Source: an uncultured Oscillospiraceae bacterium (lineage in GTDB: Bacteria > Bacillota > Clostridia > Oscillospirales > Acutalibacteraceae). Taken from it: a stretch of 32,219 nucleotides of DNA. The stretch lies in NCBI GenBank assembly GCA_905211675.1, contig CAJMBP010000009.1:1-32219 (forward strand). Reading direction: 5' to 3'. This document shows positions 15,786 to 25,100 of this stretch, piece after piece. Each line of letters starts with the position of its first letter. Position 1 is the stretch's first letter. A program made the position numbers and the translations under genes. The notes below the pieces were generated by a model that ran no database searches, was not told the DNA's origin, and saw nothing but the letters and a program-made list of their open reading frames with translations.

Positions 15786-17210
15786 ATGGGCGGTTTTTTT
15801 GGAATTGCATCAAAAAATGATTGTATGACCGATGTATTCTTCGGCGTCGATTATCATTCGCACCTCGGAACCCGTCGCGGCGGTATTGCCGCATACGACA
15901 GCGAAATCGGTTTACAGCGAAAAATACATAACATCGAAAACTCTCCTTTCAGAACAAAGTTTGAAAAAATCTTTGAAGAAATGAAGGGTACCTCGGCAAT
16001 AGGCTGTATAAGCGATACCGACCCACAGCCAATGCTTATACGCTCAAAATTCGGCACATACGCCATTTGTACCGTAGGTTTAATAAATAACGCCGACGAG
16101 CTTATTGACAAATGTCTTGCTCAAAACGGCGGTTATTTCGACGCTATGACCGGCGGTAAAGTAAATACAACCGAGCTTGTGGCGGCGCTTGTAAATCAAA
16201 AGGATACCTTTACCGACGGTATTAGATTTGCTCAAGATCAAATTGAAGGTACAATGTCGGTTTTAATACTTACAAGCAAGGGCTCAATAATTGCGGCTCG
16301 CGATAAGCTCGGCAGAATACCCGTGCTTATAGGCAAAGGAGATGACGGTTATGCCGTAACCTTTGAATCATTTGCATATCAAAAGCTCGGTTACACCGAT
16401 GAAAAAGAACTCGGCCCCGGTGAAATTGTAAAAATCACATCTGACGGCATTAAAGTTTTGGCGGAAGCGGGAACTAAAAAACGCATATGTTCGTTTTTAT
16501 GGAGCTATTACGGATACCCGACTTCAACCTACGAAGGTGTGAATGTCGAGGTTATGCGTTGCCGAAACGGTGAGATAATGGCAGAATATGACCGTGAATC
16601 AGGCCTTGCGCAGGATATTGACTATGTGGGCGGAGTTCCTGATTCGGGCACACCTCACGCAATCGGATATTCAAACGCAAGCGGTAAAAAATTTGCCCGT
16701 GCGTTTATAAAATATACTCCTACATGGTCGCGCAGTTTTATGCCTACGCATCAATCGGAACGCAACAAGGTGGCGCACATGAAGCAGATACCCGTTCGAG
16801 ATTATATCATTGATAAAAATTTGCTTTTTGTTGACGACTCTATCGTACGCGGAACACAACTTAAAGAAACTGTCGATTTTCTTTATGAAAACGGCGCAAA
16901 ATCGGTTCATATGCGTTCTGCCTGCCCACCTATTATGTACGGTTGCAAATATCTTAACTTTTCGCGTTCAACAAGCGATATGGAGCTTATTGCCCGCCGA
17001 GTTATTATGGAACTTGAGGGTGAAGAAGGCTTTAAATATATTGATGAGTATTCCGACGGCAGAACAGAACGCGGAAAAAGGTTAAGAAAAGCCATTTGCG
17101 ACAAGCTGGGGTTTGCATCTTTGGAATTTCAAACACTTGAAGGTATTATTAAGGCAATAGGTATTAACGAATGCGATCTTTGTACCTACTGTTGGAACGG
17201 AAAGGAATAA
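15786..17210 (+). CDS. purF: PurF-type amidophosphoribosyltransferase with a degenerate glutaminase site
   Basis: Family reaction: PRPP plus an amine from glutamine gives phosphoribosylamine. The PRTase half is intact: LLFVDDSIVRGTQ (residues 346-358), PDSGTP, and likely Fe-S ligands C235, C380, C463-x2-C466 matching the four-cysteine pattern of B. subtilis PurF. The N-terminal Ntn glutaminase half aligns but has lost its chemistry. The protein starts MGGFFGI where the family has Cys-Gly-x-Phe-Gly. The H-x-RY-(S/A)-T arginine is S76 in GCISDTD, the HNGNL asparagine is V97 in CTVGLIN (the glycine survives), and the SDTE aspartate is T128. No frameshift or alternative start restores a cysteine; C13 is the only nearby one. 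Expected to be ammonia-dependent or to need a partner glutaminase (inference). It ends 3 nt before purM. I recall similar MGG-type proteins in gut anaerobes but cannot verify that here. Confidence 0.88.
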   Translation: MGGFFGIASKNDCMTDVFFGVDYHSHLGTRRGGIAAYDSEIGLQRKIHNIENSPFRTKFEKIFEEMKGTSAIGCISDTDPQPMLIRSKFGTYAICTVGLINNADELIDKCLAQNGGYFDAMTGGKVNTTELVAALVNQKDTFTDGIRFAQDQIEGTMSVLILTSKGSIIAARDKLGRIPVLIGKGDDGYAVTFESFAYQKLGYTDEKELGPGEIVKITSDGIKVLAEAGTKKRICSFLWSYYGYPTSTYEGVNVEVMRCRNGEIMAEYDRESGLAQDIDYVGGVPDSGTPHAIGYSNASGKKFARAFIKYTPTWSRSFMPTHQSERNKVAHMKQIPVRDYIIDKNLLFVDDSIVRGTQLKETVDFLYENGAKSVHMRSACPPIMYGCKYLNFSRSTSDMELIARRVIMELEGEEGFKYIDEYSDGRTERGKRLRKAICDKLGFASLEFQTLEGIIKAIGINECDLCTYCWNGKE

Positions 17211-17213
17211 ATT

Positions 17214-18254
17214 ATGCATAACAATTCTAAATCAGAAGCATACGCGGCTGCCGGTGTTGATATCACCGCGGGCTACAAATCTGTTGAACTGATGAAACAG
17301 CATATTGCAAGAACACGCAATGAGGGCTGCCTTGATGATGTAGGGGGCTTCGGCGGTTGTTTCGGTTTACCGAACGGTATGCAAGATCCCGTTTTGGTAA
17401 GCGGTACCGACGGTTGCGGAACAAAGGTTAAGCTTGCAATTCTTATGGACAAGCATGACACCATCGGTATTGACGCTGTTGCAATGTGTGTAAACGATAT
17501 TATTTGCTGTGGCGCAAAACCGCTTTTCTTTCTTGATTACATTGCATGCGGCAAAAATATTCCCGAAAAAATTGCCGCTATAGTAAGCGGTGTTTGCGAG
17601 GGTTGCGTTCAGTCGGGTGCGGCTTTGATAGGCGGCGAAACCGCAGAGCATCCCGGTATGATGCCTGCCGAAGATTACGACCTTGCCGGATTTGCCGTAG
17701 GTATTGTTGAAAAGAAAAAAATTCTCGATAACAACACCGTAAAAGAGGGCGACGCAGTCATCGCTCTTCCGTCAACGGGCGTTCATTCAAACGGTTTTTC
17801 ACTTGTTAGAAAGGTTTTTGATATTGAAAACTGCGACCTTAACGCTTATAAAGAAGAACTTGGCGGAAAAGCTTTGGGTGAAACACTTCTTACACCCACG
17901 AAAATTTATGTAAAACCAGTGCTTGCTCTTTTAAATGAGGTTAATGTCCACGCTGTTTCACACATCACCGGCGGCGGCTTTTATGAGAATATTCCGAGAA
18001 GCCTGCCAAACGGTTATTCCGTAAAGGTTGACAAGTCTTCACTTAAAATACTTCCTATTTTCAAGCTTATTCAAAAAGTCGGCGGAATTTCTGAGCGTGA
18101 TATGTTTAATACCTTCAATATGGGTGTGGGTATGAGTATTGTTGTATCTTCCGAAGACGCCGAAAAGGCTGTTGAAGTGTTAAAGGCAAACGGTGAGGAC
18201 GCTTATGTTATAGGCACTGTTATAAAAAGCGACGAGGGTGTTATCATTGAGTAA
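17214..18254 (+). CDS. purM: Phosphoribosylformylglycinamidine cyclo-ligase (AIR synthetase)
   Basis: ATP-dependent ring closure of FGAM to AIR. The 346 residues show YAAAGVDITAGYKSVELMK, a glycine-rich VGGFGGCFG, GTDGCGTK, AMCVNDIICCGAKPLFFLDY, GGETAEHPGMM and HITGGGFYENIPR, the standard order for PurM. Length is normal. ATG 17214 is three bases after the purF stop and uses GGAAAGG inside the end of purF. Its own end overlaps the purN start, so purF-purM-purN are probably translated together. Confidence 0.96.
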   Translation: MHNNSKSEAYAAAGVDITAGYKSVELMKQHIARTRNEGCLDDVGGFGGCFGLPNGMQDPVLVSGTDGCGTKVKLAILMDKHDTIGIDAVAMCVNDIICCGAKPLFFLDYIACGKNIPEKIAAIVSGVCEGCVQSGAALIGGETAEHPGMMPAEDYDLAGFAVGIVEKKKILDNNTVKEGDAVIALPSTGVHSNGFSLVRKVFDIENCDLNAYKEELGGKALGETLLTPTKIYVKPVLALLNEVNVHAVSHITGGGFYENIPRSLPNGYSVKVDKSSLKILPIFKLIQKVGGISERDMFNTFNMGVGMSIVVSSEDAEKAVEVLKANGEDAYVIGTVIKSDEGVIIE

Positions 18255-18879
18255 TACAAAAAATATTGTTGTTTTGGTTTCGGGCGGCGGAACAAATTTG
18301 CAGGCGTTAATTGACGCGCAAAAGAACGGCGATTTAGGCGGAGGAAGAATAACCTGTGTAATTTCTTCAAAAGCCGACGCCTATGCACTTACCCGTGCCG
18401 AAAATAACGGCATAAAGACGCGTGTGCTTTTAAGAAAAAATTATGACGATATAGCTTCTTACAGCATTGCTATGCGTGACGCTTTACTCGAAGAAAAGGC
18501 AGATGTTATTGTATATGCCGGTTTTATGACAATACTCGATGAGAATGTCTGCGATACCTTTGTGGGTAAAATGATAAACGTGCATCCTGCGCTTATACCG
18601 TCTTTTTGCGGTAAAGGCTATTACGGATTGCGCGTGCACGAAGAAGCACTTAAAAAAGGCGTTAAGGTTTCGGGGGCTACCGTTCATTTTGTTACCGCCG
18701 AATGTGATGCGGGGCCTATAATTTTACAAAAAGCGGTTGAGGTACTCGACTCTGATACACCCGAAACGCTACAGAGGCGCATTATGGAACAGGCCGAGTG
18801 GAAAATACTACCTCAGGCTGTAAAGCTTCTTTGCGAAGAAAGAATTGTTATAGACGGTAAAAAAACTTATATTAAATAA
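18247..18879 (+). CDS. purN: Phosphoribosylglycinamide formyltransferase
   Basis: Transfers formyl from 10-formyl-THF to GAR. The 210-residue product has SGGGTNLQALID, NVHPALIPSF with catalytic Asn and His, KVSGATVHFV and DAGPIILQ with catalytic Asp. TTG 18247 is preferred: GAGGGTG at 18234-18240 lies six bases upstream, and the codon overlaps the purM stop (ATTGAGTAA). The alternative GTG 18238 would sit inside the ribosome site. It consumes the cofactor made by Fhs at the operon end and sensed indirectly by the ZTP riboswitch. Confidence 0.94.
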   Translation: MSNTKNIVVLVSGGGTNLQALIDAQKNGDLGGGRITCVISSKADAYALTRAENNGIKTRVLLRKNYDDIASYSIAMRDALLEEKADVIVYAGFMTILDENVCDTFVGKMINVHPALIPSFCGKGYYGLRVHEEALKKGVKVSGATVHFVTAECDAGPIILQKAVEVLDSDTPETLQRRIMEQAEWKILPQAVKLLCEERIVIDGKKTYIK

Positions 18880-18896
18880 ATCGGGAGGTTTTTGAT

Positions 18897-19613
18897 TTGG
18901 AAATTAAAACACTTGAAAATGAACTTAATTCTTTAGCTTATCACGGCAGAGGTATTATAATCGGTAAGAGCGCCGACGGTAAAAACGCCGTTACAGCGTA
19001 TTTTATTATGGGACGCAGCGAGAACAGCCGCAACCGCGTTTTCGTTGAAGACGGTGAGGGAATCCGAACACAGGCTTTTGATGAATCAAAAATGACCGAT
19101 CCGCACCTGATTATTTATGCGCCTGTTCGCGTGCTCGGTAACAAAACAATCGTTACAAACGGCGACCAAACCGATACGGTTTATGAACTTATGGACAAGC
19201 AAATGACATTTGAACAAGCGCTCAGAACACGCGAATTTGAGGATGACGCACCAAACTATACACCCCGTATCTCCGGTATTATACATCTTGAAAACGGCGA
19301 TATGAATTACGCCATGTCTATTCTCAAATCGGCCGACGGTGACGGTTCTTCCTGTCAAAGATATACTTTTGCTTATTCTAACCCTATTTCGGGCAGAGCA
19401 AAGTTTATTCACACCTACGAATGTGACGGCAACCCTCTGCCAAGTTTTGAGGGCGAGCCTAAAACACTTGAGCTTCCTAATGTTGACATAGACACACTTA
19501 CCGACATTATTTGGAAAAATTTGAATACTGATAACAAAGTTTCATTATTTGTAAGATATATTGACTTAAAAACCGGTAAGTACGAGTCAAGAATTGTTAA
19601 TAAAAATGTATAA
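18897..19613 (+). CDS. purO: IMP cyclohydrolase, PurO type
   Basis: Closes FAICAR to IMP, the last step of IMP synthesis. The 238 residues do not resemble the N-terminal domain of PurH. They match the archaeal-type PurO/IMP cyclohydrolase-like family: YHGRGIIIGKSADG, AYFIMGRSENSRNR and later the TPRISGI and YTFAYSN strands. The start is TTG 18897 with GGGAGG at 18883-18888 upstream. It sits between purN and the stand-alone AICAR formyltransferase, exactly where a fused purH would be expected, which supports the role. Recognition rests on motif memory, not a search. Confidence 0.87.
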   Translation: MEIKTLENELNSLAYHGRGIIIGKSADGKNAVTAYFIMGRSENSRNRVFVEDGEGIRTQAFDESKMTDPHLIIYAPVRVLGNKTIVTNGDQTDTVYELMDKQMTFEQALRTREFEDDAPNYTPRISGIIHLENGDMNYAMSILKSADGDGSSCQRYTFAYSNPISGRAKFIHTYECDGNPLPSFEGEPKTLELPNVDIDTLTDIIWKNLNTDNKVSLFVRYIDLKTGKYESRIVNKNV

Positions 19614-19643
19614 TTTGTTTGTCTTAATAAGGAGTTTTTTAAA

Positions 19644-20828
19644 ATGCGCGAATTTGAACTTAAATACGGTTGCAATCCCAATCAAAAGCCTTCAAAAATC
19701 TATATGAAAGACGGCGGCGAACTGCCGATAGAAATCTTGTGCGGCAGACCGGGCTACATAAATTTTCTTGATGCTTTCAATTCTTGGCAGCTTGTAAAAG
19801 AGCTCAAGGCGGCTTTGGGTTTACCGGCAGTTACTTCCTTTAAACATGTTAGTCCTACATCTGCAGCCGTAGGCATACCGCTTTCGAAAAAGCTAAAAAA
19901 GGCTTGCTTTGTTGACGATATTGAGGGCCTTGATGATTCTCCTCTTGCTTGCGCCTATGCCCGTGCACGCGGTACCGACCGTATGTGCTCCTTCGGTGAT
20001 TGGGTGGCGTTGTCTGATGTTTGTGATGTTACAACGGCAAAAATGATAAAGCGAGAGGTTTCCGACGGTGTTATAGCGCCCGGTTATGAGCCTGAGGCGC
20101 TTGAAATTCTTAAATCAAAAAGAAATGGCAACTATAACATTGTAAAAATCGACCCCGATTATGTGCCCGAAGTGCAGGAAACCAAACAGGTATTCGGCAT
20201 AACCTTTGAACAGGGCAGAAACAATTTTGAAATTAACCGTGATTTGTTAAGTAATATAGTAACCGACAATAAAGATTTGCCTGAAAGTGCAGTTCGTGAT
20301 CTTATTGTAGCTCTCATTACCCTTAAATATACCCAGTCAAACTCGGTTTGCTATGCTGTGGACGGTCAGGCAATAGGTGTTGGTGCAGGTCAGCAGTCGC
20401 GCATTCATTGCACACGTCTTGCGGGCACAAAGGCTGATACTTGGTTTTTGCGTCAACACGATAAGGTATTAAATCTGCCTTTTAAAGATACCCTCGGCCG
20501 CCCTGACCGCGATAATGTTATAGACGGTTATATAAATCAAAATGAGGAGGATGTTTGCGCTGACGGTAACTGGCAAAAATATTTTACCGTTCAGCCCGAG
20601 CGTTTCACATTAGAAGAGCAGAAATCGTATCTTGCCACTATTGATGGCGTAGCATTGGCTTCTGACGCGTTTTTCCCGTTTGATGATAATATTGAACGTG
20701 CAAAGCGCAGCGGTGTTAAATATATTGCCGAGCCGGGCGGCTCTATACGTGACGATTTGGTAATCGATTGTTGCAATAAGTACGATATTGCTATGGCATT
20801 TACGGGAATGCGTTTATTCCATCACTGA
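19644..20828 (+). CDS. purV: AICAR formyltransferase, stand-alone (PurV type)
   Basis: Formylates AICAR with 10-formyl-THF to FAICAR. At 394 residues it covers only the C-terminal transformylase part of PurH. KYGCNPNQKPSKIY opens the domain, SFKHVSPTSAAVG carries the catalytic K67-H68 pair, and TQSNSVCYAVDGQAIGVGAGQQSR and the DAFFPFDD/GGSIRDD region follow. The MGS-like IMP cyclohydrolase half is absent and supplied by the preceding PurO. Its substrate AICAR (ZMP) is the ligand of the operon's riboswitch, so the regulator senses this enzyme's failure to keep up. The ribosome site is AAGGAG at 19629-19634. Confidence 0.92.
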   Translation: MREFELKYGCNPNQKPSKIYMKDGGELPIEILCGRPGYINFLDAFNSWQLVKELKAALGLPAVTSFKHVSPTSAAVGIPLSKKLKKACFVDDIEGLDDSPLACAYARARGTDRMCSFGDWVALSDVCDVTTAKMIKREVSDGVIAPGYEPEALEILKSKRNGNYNIVKIDPDYVPEVQETKQVFGITFEQGRNNFEINRDLLSNIVTDNKDLPESAVRDLIVALITLKYTQSNSVCYAVDGQAIGVGAGQQSRIHCTRLAGTKADTWFLRQHDKVLNLPFKDTLGRPDRDNVIDGYINQNEEDVCADGNWQKYFTVQPERFTLEEQKSYLATIDGVALASDAFFPFDDNIERAKRSGVKYIAEPGGSIRDDLVIDCCNKYDIAMAFTGMRLFHH

Positions 20829-20846
20829 TACATTTTTGGAGTTAAT

Positions 20847-22118
20847 ATGAAAATTTTAGTTGTAGGCGGCGGCGGCCGCGAACACGCCATCATTAAAAAA
20901 ATAAAAGAAAACAAAACGGTAGAGCAAATCTTTGCTCTGCCCGGTAACGGCGGCATTGCGGCAGATGCCGAATGCGTTAATATTTCTGCTACCGATATTG
21001 AAAAAATTGTTGATTTTGCCGTTACAAATAAAATTGATTATGCCGTAGTTGCCCCCGACGATCCGTTAGTGCTCGGATGCGTCGATACATTAAACGATAA
21101 GGGTATTCCGTGTTTCGGTCCTGAAAGTTCTGCGGCAATCATTGAAGGCAGTAAGGTGTTTTCTAAAAACCTTATGAAGAAGTACGGTATTCCCACGGCG
21201 GCGTACGAGGTGTTTGATAACGCCGATAAGGCACTTGAATACATCGAAACCGCACCAATACCAACAGTTATTAAAGCTGACGGTTTAGCACTCGGCAAGG
21301 GTGTTATAATTGCCATGACTCGTGATGAGGCGCGTAATGCAATAGTGTCTATTATGCAGGACAAACAGTTTGGCAAAAGCGGTGACAGTATCGTTATTGA
21401 AGAATTTTTAACAGGCCCCGAAGTATCTGTTCTTTCATTTACCGACGGTAAAGTAGTGGTTCCCATGATTTCATCTATGGATCACAAGCGTGCGGGTGAT
21501 AATGATACCGGTCTTAACACGGGCGGAATGGGCACCGTAGCACCCAACCCTTATTATACCGATAAAATTGCCGAAGAATGTATGAATAAAATATTTTTGC
21601 CTACCGTTCGTGCTATGAAAGCAGAGGGCAGAACCTTTAAAGGCTGTCTGTATTTCGGGCTTATGCTCACACCTGACGGCCCCAAGGTAATTGAATACAA
21701 CTGTCGTTTCGGCGACCCTGAAACACAGGTCGTTTTACCGCTTCTCGAGAGTGATTTGCTTACGGTTATGCAGTCGGTTACTAACGAAACCTTATCCGAA
21801 ACAGAGGTTAAATTCAGCAACAAAAACGCTTGTTGTGTTATTATGGCTTCAAAGGGTTATCCTGTTTCTTATGAAAAAGGCTATGAAATCACTGTTCCCG
21901 ACAATTTACTTGACAGCACATATGTTGCGGGCGCGGTTTTAAAAGACGGTAAATTGCTTACTTCAGGCGGCCGAGTGCTTGGTGTGACAGCAGTTGAAAA
22001 TACCCTTGAAGCCGCAATTGAGTCAGCTTATAAAAAGGTTGAAAAAATTAACTTCGGCAATAGTTATTACCGCAAAGATATAGGACTAAAGGCTTTAAAA
22101 GCAGGGGAGGAAAAGTAA
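20847..22118 (+). CDS. purD: Phosphoribosylamine-glycine ligase
   Basis: ATP-dependent ligation of phosphoribosylamine and glycine to GAR. The 423-residue ATP-grasp protein has the usual MKILVVGGGGREHAI start, FGPESSAAIIEGSK, VIKADGLALGKGVIIA (ATP-binding loop), EEFLTGPEVSVLSF, and EYNCRFGDPETQVVLP for metal binding. Length is standard. Its substrate is the labile product of the PurF-type enzyme. It starts 19 nt after purV and its stop shares a base with the purL start (TAATG). Confidence 0.96.
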   Translation: MKILVVGGGGREHAIIKKIKENKTVEQIFALPGNGGIAADAECVNISATDIEKIVDFAVTNKIDYAVVAPDDPLVLGCVDTLNDKGIPCFGPESSAAIIEGSKVFSKNLMKKYGIPTAAYEVFDNADKALEYIETAPIPTVIKADGLALGKGVIIAMTRDEARNAIVSIMQDKQFGKSGDSIVIEEFLTGPEVSVLSFTDGKVVVPMISSMDHKRAGDNDTGLNTGGMGTVAPNPYYTDKIAEECMNKIFLPTVRAMKAEGRTFKGCLYFGLMLTPDGPKVIEYNCRFGDPETQVVLPLLESDLLTVMQSVTNETLSETEVKFSNKNACCVIMASKGYPVSYEKGYEITVPDNLLDSTYVAGAVLKDGKLLTSGGRVLGVTAVENTLEAAIESAYKKVEKINFGNSYYRKDIGLKALKAGEEK

Positions 22119-25100
22119 TGGTTTACAGAGTTTATGTTGAAAAGAAAAAAGAACTTGCAAATGAAGCAAAAGGTTTGTTAAGCGAAGCAAATAACCTGCT
22201 TGGTATTAAAAATCTTACCGATGTAAGAATATTTAATCGTTATGACGCTGAAAATATTACCGAAGAATTATTCAATTATGCTATCGGTACTGTTTTTTCG
22301 GAACCTCAGCTTGATATAGCCACAAGTAATATTTCAACAGAAGATGCCACCGTTTTTGCTGTTGAATTTTTACCCGGTCAATTTGATCAACGCGCCGATT
22401 CTGCCGCACAGTGTATCCAGATTATCTCGCAAGGCGAACGGCCTGTAATTCGTTCTGCAAAGGTTTATGCACTTTACGGCAACCTTTCGCAAAAGGATAT
22501 TATTGATATTAAAAAATATGTTATAAATCCCGTAGAAGCGCGTGAGGCTGCGCTCCAACTTCCCGAAACATTGGTTACAAAATATGAAATACCCACAACC
22601 GTTAAAACTCTTGACGGATTTTTGTCACTTGACCGAGCAGGACTCGAACAGCTTGTAAATGATATGGGTCTTGCTATGGATGCCGACGATATCGCCTTCT
22701 GCCAGAATTATTTTAAAACCGAGGGCAGGGAGCCCACAGTTACGGAAATTCGTATGATAGACACATATTGGTCGGATCACTGCCGTCATACCACATTTTT
22801 AACCGTTATTGACGATGTTAAGTTTGAAGACGAGCTTTTGCAAAGCGCTTATGAAGAATACATAGAGGTACGAAAAGAGTTAGGGCGCACCAAACCGATA
22901 TGTCTTATGGACCTTGCCACGGTTGCGGTAAAATATTTAAAAGAACACGGAAAGCTTGACAAACTTGATGAATCTGAAGAAATCAACGCTTGTACTGTTA
23001 AGATTGATGTTGATGTTGACGGTGTAATAGAGCCTTGGCTTCTTTTGTTTAAAAATGAAACACATAACCACCCAACCGAAATAGAGCCGTTCGGCGGTGC
23101 GGCAACCTGCATTGGCGGCGCTATTCGTGACCCGCTCTCAGGTCGTGCGTATGTTTACGGCGCTATGCGCGTTACCGGTGCTGCTGACCCGACTGTTCCG
23201 GTAAGCGAGACTATTCCGGGTAAACTGCCACAGCGTAAAATTGTTACAACCGCGGCTGCGGGTTATTCTTCATACGGCAATCAAATCGGTCTTGCTACCG
23301 GCATTGTTGATGAAATTTATCACCCCGGCTACGCGGCAAAGCGTATGGAAATAGGTGCGGTTATTGCGGCGGCTCCCGCAGAAAATGTTAGTCGTGAAGT
23401 GCCGGCACCCGGTGATATCGTAATACTTTTGGGCGGCAGCACAGGCCGCGACGGCATAGGCGGTGCAACCGGTTCATCAAAAGCGCACACAGCACAATCG
23501 GTTGAGCAGTGCGGCGCAGAAGTTCAAAAGGGTAACGCCCCCGAAGAACGCAAACTACAACGTTTGTTCCGTAACAAAAATGCTACGCAAATGATAAAGC
23601 GATGTAATGATTTCGGCGCAGGTGGTGTATCTGTTGCGATAGGCGAGCTTGCTGACGGTCTTGAGATAAATCTCAATGCTGTTCCTAAAAAGTATGAAGG
23701 TCTTGACGGAACTGAAATTGCAATAAGTGAATCGCAGGAACGCATGGCGGTTGTAGTCGAGCCGCAAAATGTTGATGCGTTTTTATCTCTTGCCGCCGAG
23801 GAAAATTTACAGGCTTGTCCTGTAGCGGTGATAAAAGAAGAACCGCGCCTTGTTATGAATTGGAACGGTCAAAAAATAGTTGACATAAGCCGTGAATTCT
23901 TAAATTCAAACGGCGCTGATAAGCATATAATTATTACTCCCGAAGCACCTAAGGCTTTTGGAGGTCCTGTTGAAGGCGGTTTTGCCGAAAACTACAAAAA
24001 GATTGCCAACGACCTTAATATGTGCTCTAAACGCGGCCTTTCAGAGCGTTTTGACTCTACAATAGGCGCAGGTACGGTTTTGATGCCTTTCGGCGGTAAA
24101 AACCAGTTAACGCCCATTCAGGCAATGGTGCAAAAAATTTCGGTAGAGAAAAAGCATACTGACGATTGCTCACTTATGGCTTGGGGCTTTAATCCGTTTA
24201 TTACCGAACAAAGTCCGTATCACGGGGCATATTTGGCGGTTGTTGAATCGGTATCAAAACTAATTGCCACGGGTGCTGAATTTAAAGATGTATATCTTAC
24301 ATTTCAAGAGTATTTTGAAAAACCGGGTGTTGACGGTAAGCGTTGGGGTAAACCGCTTGCCGCCTTACTTGGTGCATTTAAAGCCCAAAAAGAATTGGGG
24401 ATTGGCTCTATAGGCGGTAAAGACTCAATGAGCGGCTCATTCGAAAAATTGGATGTTCCGCCAACGCTTGTGTCATTTGCCGTTACAACCGAAAAGGTAA
24501 AAGACATTGTATCACCCGAATTTAAAAAGGCAGGCAATAAATTGGTTATGCTTTGCCCGATTTATGACAGTGATACCGATTTACCCAATACTAAATCCTT
24601 GATTTCAACCTTTAATAAGGTTACAAATCTTATGCGTGAGGGTAAGGTCGTATCTGCCTACACACCCTGTATGGGCGGTATTGCCGAGGCTGTTATGAAA
24701 ATGTGTTTCGGTAACGGACTGGGCTTTGAATTTGAAGATTATTTAAGCGTTGCAAAAATATTTGATTATTCCTACGGCTCCTTCCTGCTTGAAGTTTCAG
24801 AAGATATTGACGACGCCATATCAATAGGTACTGTTACAGCTGACAATAAAATTACTTTAGGAACCGAAAGTATAGGCCTTGACGAATTGCTGGGTATTTA
24901 TGAAAACAAGTTAGAGTCTGTATATAGCTGCAATATTGCCGATCTTAAAACACCTATGCAAAACTTTGAGTATAAGGCAAACGAATATCCCGCACCTGCT
25001 GTTAAGGTAGCACGGCCCAAGGTTATTATTCCTGCCTTCCCCGGTACCAACTGTGAATATGACAGCGCAAAGGCAATGCAAGATGCAGGTGCAGAACCCG

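Noticed and set aside
15786..17210. Glutaminase loss in PurF as a sequencing artefact
   Set aside because: Several separate catalytic positions are changed while the frame and all PRTase motifs are intact; single errors would not give this pattern.
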